Below are positions 10,277 through 22,700 of a stretch of DNA of 64,000 bases, in pieces (the first letter of the stretch is position 1; every line of letters starts with the position of its first letter). Both the position numbers and the translations under genes were made by a program. The notes below the pieces were generated by a model. The model was not told the origin of the DNA and searched no databases. It saw only the letters and a list, made by a program, of their open reading frames with translations. Origin of the DNA: Adineta steineri (Eukaryota > Rotifera > Eurotatoria > Adinetida > Adinetidae); contig CAJNOI010000045.1 in the NCBI GenBank assembly GCA_905250115.1, positions 1 to 64,000 of the forward strand, read 5' to 3'.

Positions 10277-13200
10277 TCACATTTGTCGTCGAAGGTGATC
10301 AACAAATAATCGTATCGCTTTGGTCTGCAAATGATCTGGTCCTAACCTATCGACTGAAATAGCGACACATCGTTCGGCATAAGCGACAGCCTCTCGCTTT
10401 CGACCGAGACCAGCACAGGCCATGGTCATGTCATTATAAATAGTAGCCATCGATGGATGATTAGATGGAAGACGTTTCTGCCAGATGTCGAGTGCTTTCT
10501 CATAATATGAGAGTGCAATTGATAATTGACCCGATGAATGTTGTATTTGTCCAATGTTTATATAGGTCCTCCCCAAGTCTATATGATCACAAGACAGATA
10601 TTTCTGCTGAATTTCTAGTGCCTTTTGAAGGTATGATAATGCAGTTGAGTTATCGTTCATTGAAATATATGTTGTACCAATATTATTGTATGTTGTTGCC
10701 AAATCTGCATGATTCAGAGAACGAGATTTTTCTTGGATTTCAAGAGCTTTTTCAAAATATGATAATGCATCTTGGTACTTTGATAAATACTGACATAGTG
10801 CACCAAGATCTCTATAGGTGTTCGCTATATCTGGATGGTTGGGTGGAAGTATCTTCAGACGGATTTCGAGACATTTATTCAAAGTCAACAGTGCGGCAGA
10901 GTAGTTGTTCATTGATTGGTGCAAATTACCAATATTAGAGTAGGCAGTAGCCAGGTTTGGGTGATCTGCCGGAAGCGATTCTTTCCATATTGTAAGCGCT
11001 TTTTCAGCATATAGCAGTGCAGTCGAATAATTGCCCATGGATTGATGCATTCCACACAGGTTATTATATACAGCACCAAAGGACGAATGATTTGACGGAA
11101 GAGATTTCTGCCAGATATCTATCGTTTTTTCAAAGTATGATTGTGCTGCAGCAAAATTCCCCAATGAGTTATGCACCATACCCACGTTGTTGTAAGTCAC
11201 GGCGAGTGATGAGTCATTGGGTGGATAGTATTTTAGTTTGATTTCAAGTGCTTTCTCGAAGAATGACAGAGCAAGTGTGTGTTGTCCCATGGTCTGATAC
11301 GTTAAAGCAGTGTTGTTGTATGTTGCTGCTTGCAAATCGGCAGATGCGGCATCAGTAGTATCAGACACGTCGGCAACAAGTGTTTTGTAGATTTCAGTAG
11401 CTTTGCTAAATTCACCCATTTTAAACATCAATATGCCCATTCGTTGCCATCCATTTCCACCGCCAATCTCATTTCGTAAATAGTCAGTAAGATCCTGTAA
11501 CTGTTGATCTTTACCACTGGTCAATGTCAGATCAACTTGCCACAAACGATCTTCAAGTTGTTTCATCTGACCAATCCGAAAAACAGTATTCATTGAAAAG
11601 AGAATTTCTTTTTCAGTAGAGAAATAACTAATTTGATCTAACGAGGCAAATGGAATTGATGAAATTGTTGGGTCGATTTTCATTTCAAATAAAATTCCAG
11701 TTAGAGCAGCATTTATTCGAGCACGACGTGCAAATCCAATTGACACTTCTCTTTTGGTGCTTGTAGATAGAAAGTTATTGAACGAAAATAATCCGCCTTG
11801 ATTTTTAGTTAGTTTATCAAATTCATCGTTTAGCATACCTTGTCCTCGATAAACAAACAATTGATTTTGACAATTTGATTGCCATTGAAGTTCTTTTATT
11901 TGTTGATGTAGATCGCGAATAAAAAAAGCCATTTTAACGATGACTTCTAAATCTTGTGTTCTTAAAGCTTTATTAAGCATCATGTAAGTAAAGCATTCTC
12001 GAGTGTACCACCAGATAGGTGATGGATCATCATAGTGCTTTTCAAATTCATTAATTATCTCCAGTTCACGAGTATTACCAGCATAGTGCAAACGACAAAA
12101 ATCAACAAGTTCTTTCTTTGCATTTGTATTGTATTCAATATCAAGGATAATTTCTTTAACTAATTGCGAATACATGAATGATTGATCCAATGTATCAATG
12201 TTAAGCTGAGGAGACATTGGGATAATACTAATTGGTATCAAATCGTACTCCATTTGATGAATAACATCCTTCAATTCTTCACAAATAGGTTCTATTCGGT
12301 TAAATACGCCTCTAAACTTGTTACAATCTTTTGTTTCTTCTGCATATGTTTCGTTCTGATCGCAGAGTATGTAGAATGAATGAAGTTGCGGTAAATTTTC
12401 CATAGTAGAAATCAACCGTTGGCTTAATGAGTTTGATACAACCATAAAGACATATTCATCTTTGATTTCCTGAAGAAAATGAACACATTGATCGATATCA
12501 GTATGCTTTTTCACGGAATTGACAACAGATCGAAGTAATATAACGCAATTTTCCAAGTTTTCATTTGAACTGCGAGTACTGGAATCGAACCAGATAACCA
12601 TGGCATTGGCGACGTTCTTGCTGGATACAATCGCATCGTTATTATATGATGAACGATGTGGAGCCGGCACTTCAGCGTTTCCGTTAGTTGTTGGTTTCGA
12701 AGAAGGATTCTAGAAAATAATCAGTTGACACGTCGAGAAAAATTGGATACAACCTAATGCTCAGAGTTAGCGTAGTACACATTCGATACACAAGATTCTC
12801 TTCGTCAGAATATATACAAAAATCTATGTGATATTTTTTTTGGGTAGATAGGTATATGTTCTACAATCACTCTGACAATCTCACGGAGAACATCCTCCAT
12901 TGAGGTACTTTCTACAACAGTTACGATACGTATTAAAAACAGAAGGATAATCTTGTTGAGACTGTGATGCTTTTTTGGATAAGAAAAGTTAAGTACAGGA
13001 GACTAACCTCTCCAGTTATTTCATATGTAGTTCTATTATTTGAATGCAACAAAATGCAATTTTCTATGGTTTCCTTGTTATCTGTTCGTGTGCCCGACAC
13101 TTCGCATCGTGATTCGATAACTTCGACCATAGGTTTTCGTATATTGATCGTTTTCTGATTCAAATTTGAACAGTCGTTGATTGACGCCTCGCTTATAGTT

Positions 13201-14241
13201 CCTAAAATAAAGTTCTGTTTAGTAATAACAGCTACTGCAAGATAACATTCGTCAGCATGCATCTTTCTTTCGCAATGATATTGGTGAATACTGGAAAAAA
13301 TAGTTATATTAGATACTTACTCAATGTAGGTGACCGAGAAGAAATTTGAGTATTGGCACTCTCGTCTTTATTCCTTAAGACATGTATCACGTTACTATCG
13401 ATTGCAGATGAATCCACGGATCCAAGGCTTGCTTTCAACATCATTGGTTCGAAGTATAGCTTTCAAAGATAGAGGACTTCATTAGATTTCTTACAAGTTT
13501 TAACTTTTTACCTCACTATGTTTCTTTTTCAATTCCACTTCGATTTGATCCAGGATTCGATACATTTGTGTACTATCTTCGACACTAGTCATCATCATCT
13601 TCTCCACTTCCGTCCACATGCGTTTGAGATCATGGATATGTCTACAAGAAAAACAATACTTCTCTCGTTTCTGGCATTAACTCATCCTTTCACAGTCTCA
13701 CTGTTGGTTCATAGTTTGTGATTGTTGCAGTTTTTGTTCATATTGATGATATTCTTCTTTGAGTGTCTGATCAAACGTTTCTTTGGTAGATTTGAGAAGA
13801 TCGAGTGATGTGCAGATTTTATCAACACTTTCTCTCAATGTTTCACACTTCGAAGCTACAAAAGACAAAACATTTTCACACAATTATAGCATATCTTCGA
13901 GAGGTTGAATCTCAAACAACATTCATTCTTCGCAAGAATCGGCCACATACTCAGTACTTCATCTACATTGCCGACTGTATAAAAGAGTATGAAGAAAGAT
14001 ATCACTCACTCGTCTTCTGACGCAGAAGATCAGTTGTTGTTTGTAGAGTTATTTGTGTGCGAGAAAGTTTGTCTACGTGTCGATGTTTATCGATGCATGA
14101 AGCACATTCAGGATACTGACAGAATTCGCAAGCGGCGAGCTCACCATTGACTTGGCATCTTGCACATTTGGCATAAATCATCGGAGCGATCGAGTTATCA
14201 TTGGATGCATTTGTCTGCTTGGTTACTTTTTTTCGTGGCAT
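10277..14241 (-). CDS. B-box-like / coiled-coil / ADP-ribosyltransferase / TPR protein
   Basis: Six minus-strand exons: 14241-14010, 13855-13702, 13641-13512, 13459-13321, 13201-13008, 12709-10277, giving 1094 codons including the stop in perfect phase. The finger exon (C-x2-C-x8-C-x2-C-x4-C-x2-C-x3-H) and coiled-coil exons match the other three family genes; exons 2 and 3 have identical lengths (154 and 130 bp). Exon 6 encodes an N-terminal domain typical of bdelloid ART proteins, then an arginine-type ADP-ribosyltransferase with the R-S-E residues kept (YRGQG; FLSTSTKRE; STEKEILF). After that come about nine 42-residue TPRs of kinesin-light-chain type (TYNN-G...ALSYFEKALEI). Expected reaction: NAD-dependent mono-ADP-ribosylation of arginine on a partner held by the TPRs. 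No signal peptide, so intracellular. It is arranged head-to-head with the gene at 15812. Confidence 0.88.
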
Positions 14242-14309
14242 TTCGTTATTCTGGAAAGAAAACTATTCTGCTCACCGTGTTATTCAATCAATATCTTCCG
14301 TTATTAAAT

Positions 14310-15085
14310 CTAGTATACCGGGGTGTGCACAACCTTTTTGATGGAGAAAGAGATCGCTGTACGATTTCAAGTGAAATATCTGATAAATTTTATAGCCGAT
14401 TACAGCACATTGGAAACTAGATTTATCAGTATTACGTAGTAGAAATTCTCAAAGTATCTCAAGGCGCTTTTGAGTATAGGATGCTTCTAGATGGTTTGAT
14501 AGAACTCGTCAGGCTGTACGAGACTGGATACATTATAATTTTTTTCAGCGATTGTTCTGAGTTGATAAATTCTCATGAGTACTTGCGAAATGCGAAAAAC
14601 CTCTAACAACGACTTTCTTGTCATATACAAACCTATGTAGGGTGGTAATAATGAAACAAGCTAGTTTTATTGAGAAACTCAAGTGCTTTTCTTGTAAATG
14701 AAAAAAAAACGAGTTGGCAGAGGTCTTAAGCATTTTGCAAGTACTCTTGATAATTTCTCAACTCGGAATAATAACGAGAAAACATGTAATGTATTCGGTT
14801 TTTCAAACCTCGACGAGCTCTATCAAACCACGTAGAACATGTAGACACATCAGAAGAATCCGTTTTCCCCTATATCTGAATTGTTGTCACCTTAGTTTTC
14901 CATGCTAAAAATACATAAAATTGCGTAAGACCAATATTAAAATGCTTTGAGAACTCTGACTACTTAATACTGATAAATCCAGTTTCGAATGTACTGTAAT
15001 TTGCTGTAGAGTCCATCAGATATTCCACTTGAAATCATAGCACTACCTGTTTTTTAGCAAAACGTTATGCACAATCCGGTATATC
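14310..15085. repeat. Large imperfect palindrome between two divergent family genes
   Basis: Arms of about 300-370 bp meet near 14690. Blocks such as ATTTCAAGTGAAATATCTGAT, ACTAGATTTATCAGTATTA, TGGTTTGATAGAACTCGT and GAGTACTTGCGAAATGC recur as complements further right. It occupies the space between the start codons of the minus-strand gene (14241) and the plus-strand gene (15812). No open frame of note lies in it. Confidence 0.8.
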
Positions 15086-15359
15086 ATAATGATAAAATAA
15101 GACGTATTGACTAATACATATGCGTACGTTACATGTATATCTTGCGTAGAGAGTAACAGTTGACGCGAAATCGGCAAACACTGAGAGCTCTTTTTCTTAT
15201 TCTCTTCTTTAAAATGTTATTTTTTCTGACTGCAATGTGCAAAGCTGAAGCAAACATAACTCTTTTTTTTCATTCTCTTCACAAAGAAAATATTTTTTCT
15301 CCTGTTTTGGTGGCTGTGGTTGCTGGATGACAGTAAATAAAAGTTAGACACCCATATCT

Positions 15360-15710
15360 ACACACACATATTACATATAAGCCGGTTGAAGCGATTAATA
15401 CTTTCTGTTCTTTTTTTTTTTTTGGTGGCATCTTGATTGTGCAGCAAGAAAACTGCTATACGTTCTTTGGCTCATAATCGTTACCTGATAAAAATCTTTT
15501 ATTCTCTTTTTTCACATTTTTCTTTCTTTTTTGCGTTGATAGTGCACTAGACTTTTTCGAGACGCACATATGAAGTAACAAAGAATTTATTTTACCTTTC
15601 TCTTAGTAATGTTTTTCAATATTTTATATGCAAAATACTGATGCAAAAGTGCCTGTAACACAATAATATTTTTCTTCTGTCCTGTCTTTGCAGTTGCTGA
15701 TAGTTGCAAG
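15360..15710. repeat. One-sided copy of the 4618-4990 palindrome arm, with exon-1 start relic
   Basis: This matches the left palindrome arm upstream of the gene at 5299 in the same orientation, including GGTGGCATCTTGATTGT..CAGCAAG and CACAATAATATTTTTCTTCT. On the minus strand it reads ATG CCA followed by an A-run and a decayed exon-1 start. It therefore marks another inverted relic of the family's 5' end, about 370 bp before the start of the next gene. Confidence 0.7.
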
Positions 15711-15811
15711 AGGAACAAAAGAGGCAAAGAAAATCAGACATAACAACTTTTATTAATTTACAGACATCAAACGAACAAAAAAACCCACGGTTTTCTGTGT
15801 GCGATATTGAG

Positions 15812-18111
15812 ATGCCGCGAAAAAAAGTAACCAAGCAGACAAATGCATCCAATAATAACTCGATCGCTCCGATGATTTATGCCAAATGTGCAGGATGCCA
15901 AGTCAATGGTGAGCTCGCCGCTTGCGAATTCTGTCAGTATCCTGAATGTGCTTCATGTATCGATAAACATCGACAAGCAGACAAACTTTCTCGCACACAA
16001 ATAACTCTACAAACAACAACTGATCTTCTGCGTCAGAACACGAGTGAGTGATATCTTTCTTCATACTCTTTTATACAGTCAGCAATGCAGATGAAGTACT
16101 GAGTATGTCGCCGATTCTTGCGAAGAATGAATGTTGTTTGAGATTCAACCTCTAGAAGATATGCTATACTTGTGTGAAAATGTTTTGTCTTTTGTAGCTT
16201 CGAAGTGTGAAACATTGAAAGAAAGTATTGAGAAAGTCTGCACATCACTCGATCTTCTCAAATCTACCAAAGAAACGTTTGATCGTACACTCAAAGAAGA
16301 ATATCATCAATATGAACAAAAACTGCAACAATCACAAACTATGAACCAACAGTGAGACTGTGAAAGGATGAGTTGATGTCAGAAACGAGAGAAGTGTTAT
16401 TTGTTTTTCTTGTAGACATATCAATGATCTCGAGCAGATGTGGACGGAAGTGGAGAAGATGATGATGACTAGTGTCGAAGATAGTACACAAATCGATCGT
16501 ATGCTAAGTGGAATCGAAGCTAGTCTCGCAAAACAATACATACAGGTATGAGTTACAGCAGGAAAAGATCGGTTGAACTTTTACTCTAGCTCCGTTTTCA
16601 ACCAACTGCATCGCCACTAACTCTTGGATGTCTCAATGAATGTTTGTCAGATTCAATATTATCCAATAGTGTTGAGAGTGAGAAACAATTGCCCGATGTT
16701 CCATCATTATCTTCTTCATCAAAACCTAGTAAGCACTAACTTTGACATTCTGGTCTTGTCAGTTTGAGTTAAATACTTGTATGATGCAAGTTGTCTTTAA
16801 GTACCGATGAAGAAAAATTCTCAAGATAAACCGAAGTCTTGAGGGTGTGGATGTTCTATTAATGATATCTACACCCACTATCACCTACAACCACACCCAC
16901 ATTCTTAAAATGTTTCCCATTCAGTACGAAAACTCGATCATTAAATATTATTATTAACTTCATTAGGTGTGGCACAGCAATTGTTTCCTGATAGTTCCTC
17001 GTCTTCTCCTGTACTACTTATCGACATAAATAAAGCGAAGAACATGGATGATAGCTCAGCAAATTTGGAAATATCATCGGAGCCAATACAACAACAACTT
17101 TCAAAAAATCAGAAACGTCGGTTGAGTAAACAGCGTCAACGAGTCGAGAGTGCCACCATAGCACCAACAGTCGTTGAATCGAATATCTCAGCTAAATCAA
17201 AAATCTCACCTGAAACCACAGAAACACTAACAATATTGGCAGCGTCTAATGTATTATCGGCGTCAACGACACTATCACTCACATCTGCGACAGCAATTGA
17301 GAGAGCAGCAGCGACTTTGAATTTCGATCGCCTGACAACGAAACCTCGATCATCGGTAACTGTAGTAGAAGGACAAAGAATGGCTTCTAACGATGAATAT
17401 TTTCTTGTCTGCCCAGAAGGTGAATTATGTCTTCTTGACACACAAGGAAACAAACATCGAAGTCTTAAACGTACCTTCAATGTCTCTGATATCTGTTGGT
17501 CTGCCTATTTGAAACAATTTCTCATTTTAAGCGACGAACATCTTTATTCCTTTGACATGACAAGAGAAACTGCATTGATGATAGAAATCTCACAATTCGC
17601 TCGCTATATGGATGAATGCACGTGCTACGATAATATATTCATGGTCGTCAGCGACTTTGGAGGCTCAATAATAGAGATGTGGGATATGACAAAGAACTGG
17701 CAATCAATTAAACGCTACAAACCACCGATATCTCGTAAAGAAGGTCAAGGAATTTGTAGTATTCGATTTAGCAGTAGTGGTGCGCATTTGGGAGTAACGT
17801 TAACAGAACCTCGTATTGTAAAAGCTTATTTTCAAATACGTAATTGGCAAGATATGATAGTGTTACATACAGTTGAACAGCCGTTTTATGAAGGATACTG
17901 TAATCACTATATGCTCGCTCTTCCGAATGACGAGTTTTTAGTTTACAAATATTCTCAGAAAAAGCTTTCATTTTTTCATTCAAATGGACAACAGAAACAA
18001 ACGATTCAGTATGCTAAAGGAGTATGCTCAGTATCATTGGTACCGAATGACAAAAACTGTTTAGCTATTCAAACCAGTCGACCTGATCAACTTCATTTTT
18101 ATGATTTATAA
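15812..18111 (+). CDS. B-box-like / coiled-coil / beta-propeller protein
   Basis: Five exons: 15812-16043, 16198-16351, 16416-16545, 16590-16728, 16967-18111, giving 600 codons including the stop in phase. The start is set at the ATG homologous to the other family members (MPRKKVTKQTN); an in-frame ATG 108 bp upstream exists but lacks family support. Exons 1-3 are very close to those of the gene at 10277-14241. The last exon begins with a Ser/Thr- and Gln-rich linker of about 140 residues. It ends in a beta-strand domain with propeller-like repeats (DICWSAYLKQFLILSDEHLYSFD; ICSIRFSSSGAHLGVTL), homologous to the tail of the gene at 19709. There is no catalytic motif, so a binding module is likely. 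Intron 4 carries a telomere-like hairpin at 16838-16905. Confidence 0.85.
16838..16905. repeat. Telomere-like hairpin element 6, in an intron
   Basis: CTTGAGGGTGTGG at the left and CCACACCCACATTCTT at the right, with intermediate C-rich units (ACACCCACTATCACC). It lies inside intron 4 of the propeller gene without disturbing its splice sites. Confidence 0.8.
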
Positions 18112-18198
18112 CATTTTGTTTTGAAAGCTTTGAAGTTTCAAAAGTAACTGAACAATAACAAATACCAAAAGGTCTTACTCAGAAAACATTTTTCAAAA

Positions 18199-18301
18199 CT
18201 GAGAGTGTGTGGGTGAGGTGAAAGTGGGTATATAAGTGTAATCTTGTTGTAACCCATACTGGCGCGTACTGTGCACTTATGTTACAAGGTATCCACATCT
18301 T
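18199..18301. repeat. Telomere-like element 7 (worn)
   Basis: A G-rich arm (GAGAGTGTGTGGGTGAGG...GTGGGTAT) is followed by a weak complement (AACCCATAC; ATCCACATCTTG). The pairing is poor, so this may be an old copy. Confidence 0.45.
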
Positions 18302-18373
18302 GATTTTTTTATCAAGCGTTGCTTCTCTTCAAAAAAAAAGTTTTTTTGTTCATAATCTTATTCAGTAAATTAA

Positions 18374-19018
18374 CCCTTAAAAGCTGTATATCCCTTCCAA
18401 GGGACATTGTATTAAACGCTATAGAACGAAGGAATAATGTCTTTTTTACAAAAGCTACTGTTTTCAGGGATGAAGACAGTCATAGTGAAAGTATGATGGA
18501 ACACAATTATGCTAAAACAGTTGTTGAACGCTAAACCTGGCTCTTAGAATGTGCAATTTTTCAAGCACAATTGGTTACTCGGATATTTATATCTCCTGAT
18601 ATTTACAATATAGATTTTGAGTGATATCATTAGAAATAATGCTAAACTATAGTTTAGAACAACTTTGCACGCTTTTAACTCTTCTACTAAGGTATTCTGA
18701 CGTTATAAAAAGTACCATGTTAATGACATTTTTGGGCCTAGTAATCACGGTTATTGTGAATTTTTCGCTCAATAGATAATTGGAGATATGTTAAAATATC
18801 ATCAGAATGAACTTACAGTGATTCTGAACTATATAAGAAATTCAAGTGCACAAAAAATTATGAATGTCATATTACACCCAGGCCATCTGGGTGGAAAAAA
18901 ATTTTTAGTCACACCCAGCAGTTCTAACCACTGTAAGTGCATATTGAGGACCGAAAATCTCTATTTATGTGATTAATTCTGCCTCAACTTCACAGGAATC
19001 CCCTTTGGCTTTTAAGGG
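18374..19018. mobile_element. piggyBac-like MITE, 645 bp
   Basis: TTAA at 18370-18373 and 19019-19022 flank inverted ends CCCTTAAAAGC and GCTTTTAAGGG. It has no transposase frame. Open frames at 18319-18534 and 18788-18976 are within or across it and have no recognisable content. The terminal sequence differs from the 1804-2127 and 53619-54228 elements, so it is a separate family. Confidence 0.75.
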
Positions 19019-19022
19019 TTAA

Positions 19023-19708
19023 GAATATTTTTAATACTGGAAAAACTCGCAAACCTTGAGTTCTCGATTCACCTGGAATTCTGGTCATTTGGAATGAAAA
19101 AAGACGACTGTAGCTGATGATTTATTTGGTTGCTGTTTTTTTTCTCGTTATGACATATTAACTGAATATAAAGCTATGTTTCGTGTCTCTTTTATCTGAC
19201 GTATGCTATTGGATGAAATACTCAACTTGCTTTTTTCGTTCTCTATGTTCCTACGCAATATCACTATGAAAGAGAAGAAAAAAGTAATACGTGATTTATG
19301 CATTACTTTTTTTTATCGATCTTTGACATATGGAATAAAGACACGTAACCTGCAGCGAGAAAAATAAGAAAAGCTTAATTTATAACTCGTATATCTATTA
19401 ATTAAATTACATATGAAACTTGTGTAAGATTGCGTTTCTGTTTTGATACTGTTTATAAATGTTACTACGAGTCGATATGTAAATTTATTAGATACTTGTA
19501 GATTAGTTGCCAGACTGTTCTTACGAGAAAGATCTCTATAACAACAATATCACTATTGTTGTTCTCTTCTATCGCGCTGTCGACACAATGCAAGATGGCG
19601 TGAAAAAAGAAAGAAAGAAAGAAAAAGAAAAAGAAAAATCAGAGCAGATATACAAAGTAAGTGAGACAAATGGGACAGACATAACATTTCTTTTTGTGAA
19701 AAAGTAAA
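19023..19708. other. 5' flank of the fourth zinc-finger gene
   Basis: No gene. A short open frame ending just before the start codon (19507-19707) is purine-rich and lies in the leader. I see no palindrome here, unlike the flanks of the genes at 5299, 14241 and 15812. Confidence 0.5.
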
Positions 19709-22700
19709 ATGCCACGAAGTAAAAGAAACAAGCAGTCAAATACAACAGGAACCACTGCTTCTACTATTCATGCAAAATGTACAGGATGCCAAGTGGTTGA
19801 AGAACTAAAAGCTTGCGAACTGTGTCAATATCCAAAATGTGTTTTATGTATTGAAAAACATTATCAAGCGGATAAACTCTCTCGAAGAAAAGTGATACTT
19901 GAAAACAAAATTGATTCTTTACGTAGACAGACAAGTGAGTTACAATATTTACCATATTTTTTAAATATATGTACGAAATGAATCACATTGATATTAAAGA
20001 CGCTACTATTTAAAATATACCAGAACATATCCTTTACTTTTCACTGGCAAACCAGGTAATGATTGTGTTGGTTTTATTCACATTGCGGCTTATATTTCAA
20101 AGTTTTACGATTCTTCACTATTTTCACTTGTCTAGGACATACTACTTAGACAATATCATAATATTACTTGTATATTTTTTCGTTTACAGTTCTGAAATAT
20201 CAAATATTACAAGAAAATATTGAAAAAATGACCGCGTCACTTGACCTTCTAAAAACTACTGCAGAAACATTCGATTACGCACTCGAAGCTGAATATGAAG
20301 AATACCTACAAAAACTAAAACAATCACAATCAATCAATGAACAGTGAGATTCGGAAATAGAACACTACGTAAACAAAAATATTTTGTTTTTTCCACATAG
20401 TCATATTACTAGTCTTAAACTGATCTGGATTCAGTTTGACGAGAAAACTGCTAACAATGTTGAAGATTATGACAAAAAAAATCATATGATAGTTGAAATC
20501 GAAGCTAATGTCATAAAGAAACATGTTCAGGTAGGAGACTGAATTTAAAAATAACAGCTCAAGTTTCTCTATAGCTTTGTTTTCAACCGAATATATTACC
20601 ACCAAGTCTCGGATGTCTTGATGAATTTTCGCTTGACCCTGTAACATCGGATATTGTTCAAACCAAAGAACCGACACGTGATGCTGCACAGTCTTCATCA
20701 GTATCCGTTTCTGGTAAGTATTTGCTGAGCTCATTGTCCTCCATACTAATGAAATGAGAAAAAGCGGGGTGTGGGTGTGGATGTATATATCATTAAAAAA
20801 ACACCAACACCCTCACCGTCACGTCAGGATTCAAAGGATCCGAGGCACCAGTGACCGCTTCTTCCTCTCATACTAACGTACAGGCAACATAAAGATATGT
20901 TTCAACAATAACTAACATCTCGGAAAAAACAAGGAGTACTACAATATATTTTAGAAATCGTCGACGAAGTATCAAAATATGATCCTATAGAATCAACCGA
21001 AAAAGCAACAAGCGATCTAAAAGATACCATAGATACAAATACGGACTGCTGCTGTGAAGAAACTAAAACATCACAGAACAAAAAGCCGATCGTAGAGAAT
21101 AACAGACTGACGCAACATAACAAGACGAGAATATCTGAAATAATCGAAGAGGTGAGTCTCATTTAATACAAGAACAAAACACTTCGAATGTAATCATACT
21201 CAATTTTTCGATTTTCAATTTTGAGAGGTTTTATCGAAATCTAAAAAAGCTCTTGAATTCTGTACACTAAAAATGCACCGAGCGACGTCGGGGTTCTATT
21301 AGTCTTTTTGGGACGGAATCTTTTTTCAGAATTTGACGGAGCTTCGCAGTTCACAGGACGAATCTGATATCTAAGCATCTCGAAAGTGGATTTAGATCTG
21401 GGTTTGTTTGTTCCGATCCCAGGGTGCGTGTGTGGAGTGAGTGTGAGTGCATGATGGTCTCTTCTTGTCTTACACGCATATTCACATCCACACCTTAGCT
21501 ATGACGAGTCTCTATCACTTATGTAAGAGACAAATATTTCGGTAATATTTTGTTTGTGGATAGGTAGTAAAACGTGAAATACCATCTTCAGTAGTGGCAA
21601 ATAATTCGTCGCACCTCGGTCGACGTGAACTGAAGCAACGATGCGTCGAAAACGTTATTCTTGTATGGTATGATCTAGATTTATGCGACAATGATGACGA
21701 AAGACGGGCTCGAAGAATGATCAATGAATTGCAGGATATAGTTAATTGGAATTTATTATTCAACGATAGGCAAACGTGTGTCGATTTTGTCAACCAATTG
21801 ATTAACGATCAGCGTGTATTCTTTGTCGTGGCATCGTCAACTTCTAGCAATGATACTCGCTCCATAATTTCTGCTATTCATCATCTTGTCTCGATTGATT
21901 CAATCTATATTATGGGTATGGCGATGACACATGAAGATTATCCACGAAAAGTAAAGAATGGTTTTATTCAAGTAGCTGATCTACGTGATCAACTTCAAAA
22001 GGATATTACTCAATGTGAACATGATCTTGTTCGAGTAAATGAACAGAACGAACTGTCTTTCCTATATTCTCAATTATTAAAAGAAATTCTTGTGGAAAAT
22101 ACTGCTGAATCCGCAATATTCGTAAAGATATATGCACTTTTCGGTCGTACCAACTATCGTGGTAACGTTCAAGAATTGAGCATGATTGAAGAATTTGAAC
22201 GAACTTATGGAAAAGGGAAACATAGTTCACCTATTTGGTGGTACACTCGACGGTGTTTTGTTTCGCGAACTATCAATCGAGCCATCCACCTTTTGGATGT
22301 TGAAATTTTATGTATCGTACATTTCTTTATCCGGGATCTTCATAACCAGCTTGCTAAAATCCATGCTGAAAAATCCAAATATGAAAGTCCATTGATTGTT
22401 TATCGTGGACAAGGAATGCAACCAGATGACTTTAAGCGTCTCTTAAAAAAAAACGAAACTTGCATTGTCTTCAACAATTTTATATTCACGACCACAGACC
22501 GACAAGAAGCATTCTGTTCAGCTCAAAACGCTTTCAACAAGGGTCTGATCGGAATTCTGTTTGAAATGCATGTGGATCCGTCACTAGAAGGTATTAGTCC
22601 ATTTGCACGCATAGAAGTGACAAGCTACGGAAAGAAAAGCAAAAATCAAATTCTCTTTTCCATGCACTCTGTCTTTCGTATTGAGACTGTCGAGCGATCG

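Noticed and set aside
10465-11241. Plus-strand open frames inside the TPR region
   Set aside because: They are antisense shadows of the repeated TPR codons of the minus-strand gene.
18374-19018. Transposase gene inside the TTAA-flanked element
   Set aside because: No frame longer than about 70 codons lies in it and none resembles a DDE domain.
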